A stretch of DNA of 64,000 bases from Nageia nagi (lineage: Eukaryota; Pinophyta). This document shows, one piece after another, positions 63,240 through 64,000 of the stretch (position 1 is the first letter of the stretch; each line of letters starts with the position of its first letter). The notes beneath the pieces are model-generated. The model was not told the origin of the DNA, ran no database searches, and saw nothing but the letters and a program-made list of their open reading frames with translations. The stretch covers positions 43,400,001 to 43,464,000 of the forward strand of contig JBITNC010000001.1 of NCBI GenBank assembly GCA_050084985.1. The letters are read 5' to 3'. Position numbers and translations under genes: made by a program.

Positions 63240-63605
63240 TTCTCTTAACGGCCTCTACAAGTGGCACAATCCTTGTGGGATGATTGGTCCCTCTAGGGAG
63301 TCTGCATCCCTTTTTAGGTTACACGAACCCCTTAGGAACATGCACCCTCATGAGGGTTGTGCAGCCCTTGCAAGTTGCCTAGCACCTTAGAGGTGACATG
63401 GCCCCTTTTGGGAGGTTGACACCCCTCATGAGGTGGTGTGACCCCCTGGGTGGCCGAGCACCTCAAAGAGGTGGCGTAGCCCCCTAGGTGATCAAGGCAC
63501 ACCTTAGGAGGTGGTGTGGCCCCCTGGGCAACTGACGCACCTTAGAAGGTGGCACGATCCCCTTAGGATGATCGACGCTCCTTAGTGTGGCGCAGCCCCC
63601 TAAAA
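63240..63605 (-). repeat. GC-rich ~40-bp minisatellite in the leader of E
   Basis: Eight to nine imperfect units ('caccttagaggtggtgtggc' followed by 'cccctgggtgacc' and variants). It corresponds in position to the islands of A and D, and marks the 5' side of E, whose PBS and 5' LTR should lie to the right of the window. Confidence 0.88.
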
Positions 63606-64000
63606 TAGAAAAGTTTTTTTATTGCAAAATGTTTTTTATTGTGAAAAATAATGTTGTGTTCAAAAAAAAAATTTACCAATTTTTTTTTAATATTGTATAA
63701 ATGAGATTATATAATAAACAATAATAATGTATTATGTATACATAATAAGAAATATATTTTTATAGATGTGCATAAAAAAAACTTGGTGCTTATAATTTCT
63801 CTTTGCAAAAAAAATTACAAAATTCATTGTAATGTTTGCAAAGTCTTGTAAATTTAGAACAAAAATGAACAAATATATTTTACAAAGCATTCCTTTTTGT
63901 AATAATATATATATATATATATATATTTTAATTATAAAGAAAATAACAATAGTAAATAGTCATAGATATACATTTTTTGTAAAAGTTTGCAATGAAAAAA
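63606..64000. other. AT-rich leader of element E at the window edge
   Basis: T- and A-rich DNA with an (AT)n run at 63904-63926. It resembles the AT-rich stretch between PBS and minisatellite in A and D. Confidence 0.45.

Larger units (their letters stand above)
23655..64000 (-). mobile_element. Copia-family element E, host of the nested insertions, runs past the window edge
   Basis: After removing A, B (with C) and D at their target duplications, four segments remain: 23655-24490, 32368-33195, 50110-51932 and 61352-64000. Together they read as one minus-strand member of the same family. From left to right on the plus strand these are its 3' LTR, a 3' tail like that of A, B and D, internal sequence with the family 46-bp minisatellite in minus orientation, AT-rich leader, and a GC-rich tandem-repeat island near the 5' end. 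The 5' LTR should lie beyond 64000. No gag or pol was recognised, so it is probably non-autonomous or heavily decayed. This is an inference from order and similarity. Confidence 0.6.

Overview
This window looks like nuclear DNA of a large-genome land plant, most likely a gymnosperm. That is inferred from the AT-rich, gene-poor sequence, the decayed non-LTR and LTR retrotransposons, and nested Ty1-copia elements with plant-type initiator-tRNA primer sites. No database was available, so the species is unknown. There is one well-supported host gene, one broken paralogue of it, and otherwise transposon-derived or featureless DNA. No RNA gene or CRISPR array was seen.

Left part (1-17.1 kb). An intron-less gene at 5036-7408 encodes a 790-residue multi-pass membrane protein of a plant family I cannot name functionally. 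Its 5' flank carries three tandem copies of a ~269-bp unit. The gene and about 1.6 kb of upstream DNA were duplicated in the same orientation to 10.5-17.1 kb. That second copy is a pseudogene (15875-17008) with a frameshift and two large internal deletions. Its flank was enlarged by a ~500-bp CT/TA microsatellite, two anonymous insertions of ~0.5-0.6 kb, and a 2.7-kb LINE. A second, unrelated LINE relic (minus strand) lies between the copies at 8.8-10.2 kb.

Middle part (17.1-23.7 kb). After an empty AT-rich stretch comes a minus-strand Ty3/gypsy chromovirus relic. Protease-side sequence, reverse transcriptase, integrase and chromodomain traces are followed by a 3' LTR with a TATA box. A GC-richer, LTR-like island follows at 23.2-23.65 kb.

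Right part (23.7-64 kb). This is a nest of related copia-type elements whose borders can be read exactly. Element A (24491-32362, +, target duplication ATCCT), B (33196-50104, +, ATAGT), C (38517-46997, +, GTTAG, inside the B integrase gene) and D (51933-61346, -, AAAAA) are each bounded by TG...CA-type LTRs of about 450-490 bp. The exception is C, whose last LTR base pair is TA. A, B and D all sit inside an older minus-strand relative, E, whose 3' LTR lies near 23.65-24.01 kb and whose 5' end is beyond 64 kb. A and B keep broken copia pol genes. C and D have no gag or pol, but share a ~2-kb passenger sequence that already contained the same stop codon in their common ancestor.

Family members share a conserved ~420-bp leader module (A-D), a rapidly changing and often GC-rich tandem-repeat island near the primer site, a 46-bp minisatellite (A, D, E) and a repeat-rich 3' tail. 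This modular non-autonomous copia family is the most interesting content of the window.
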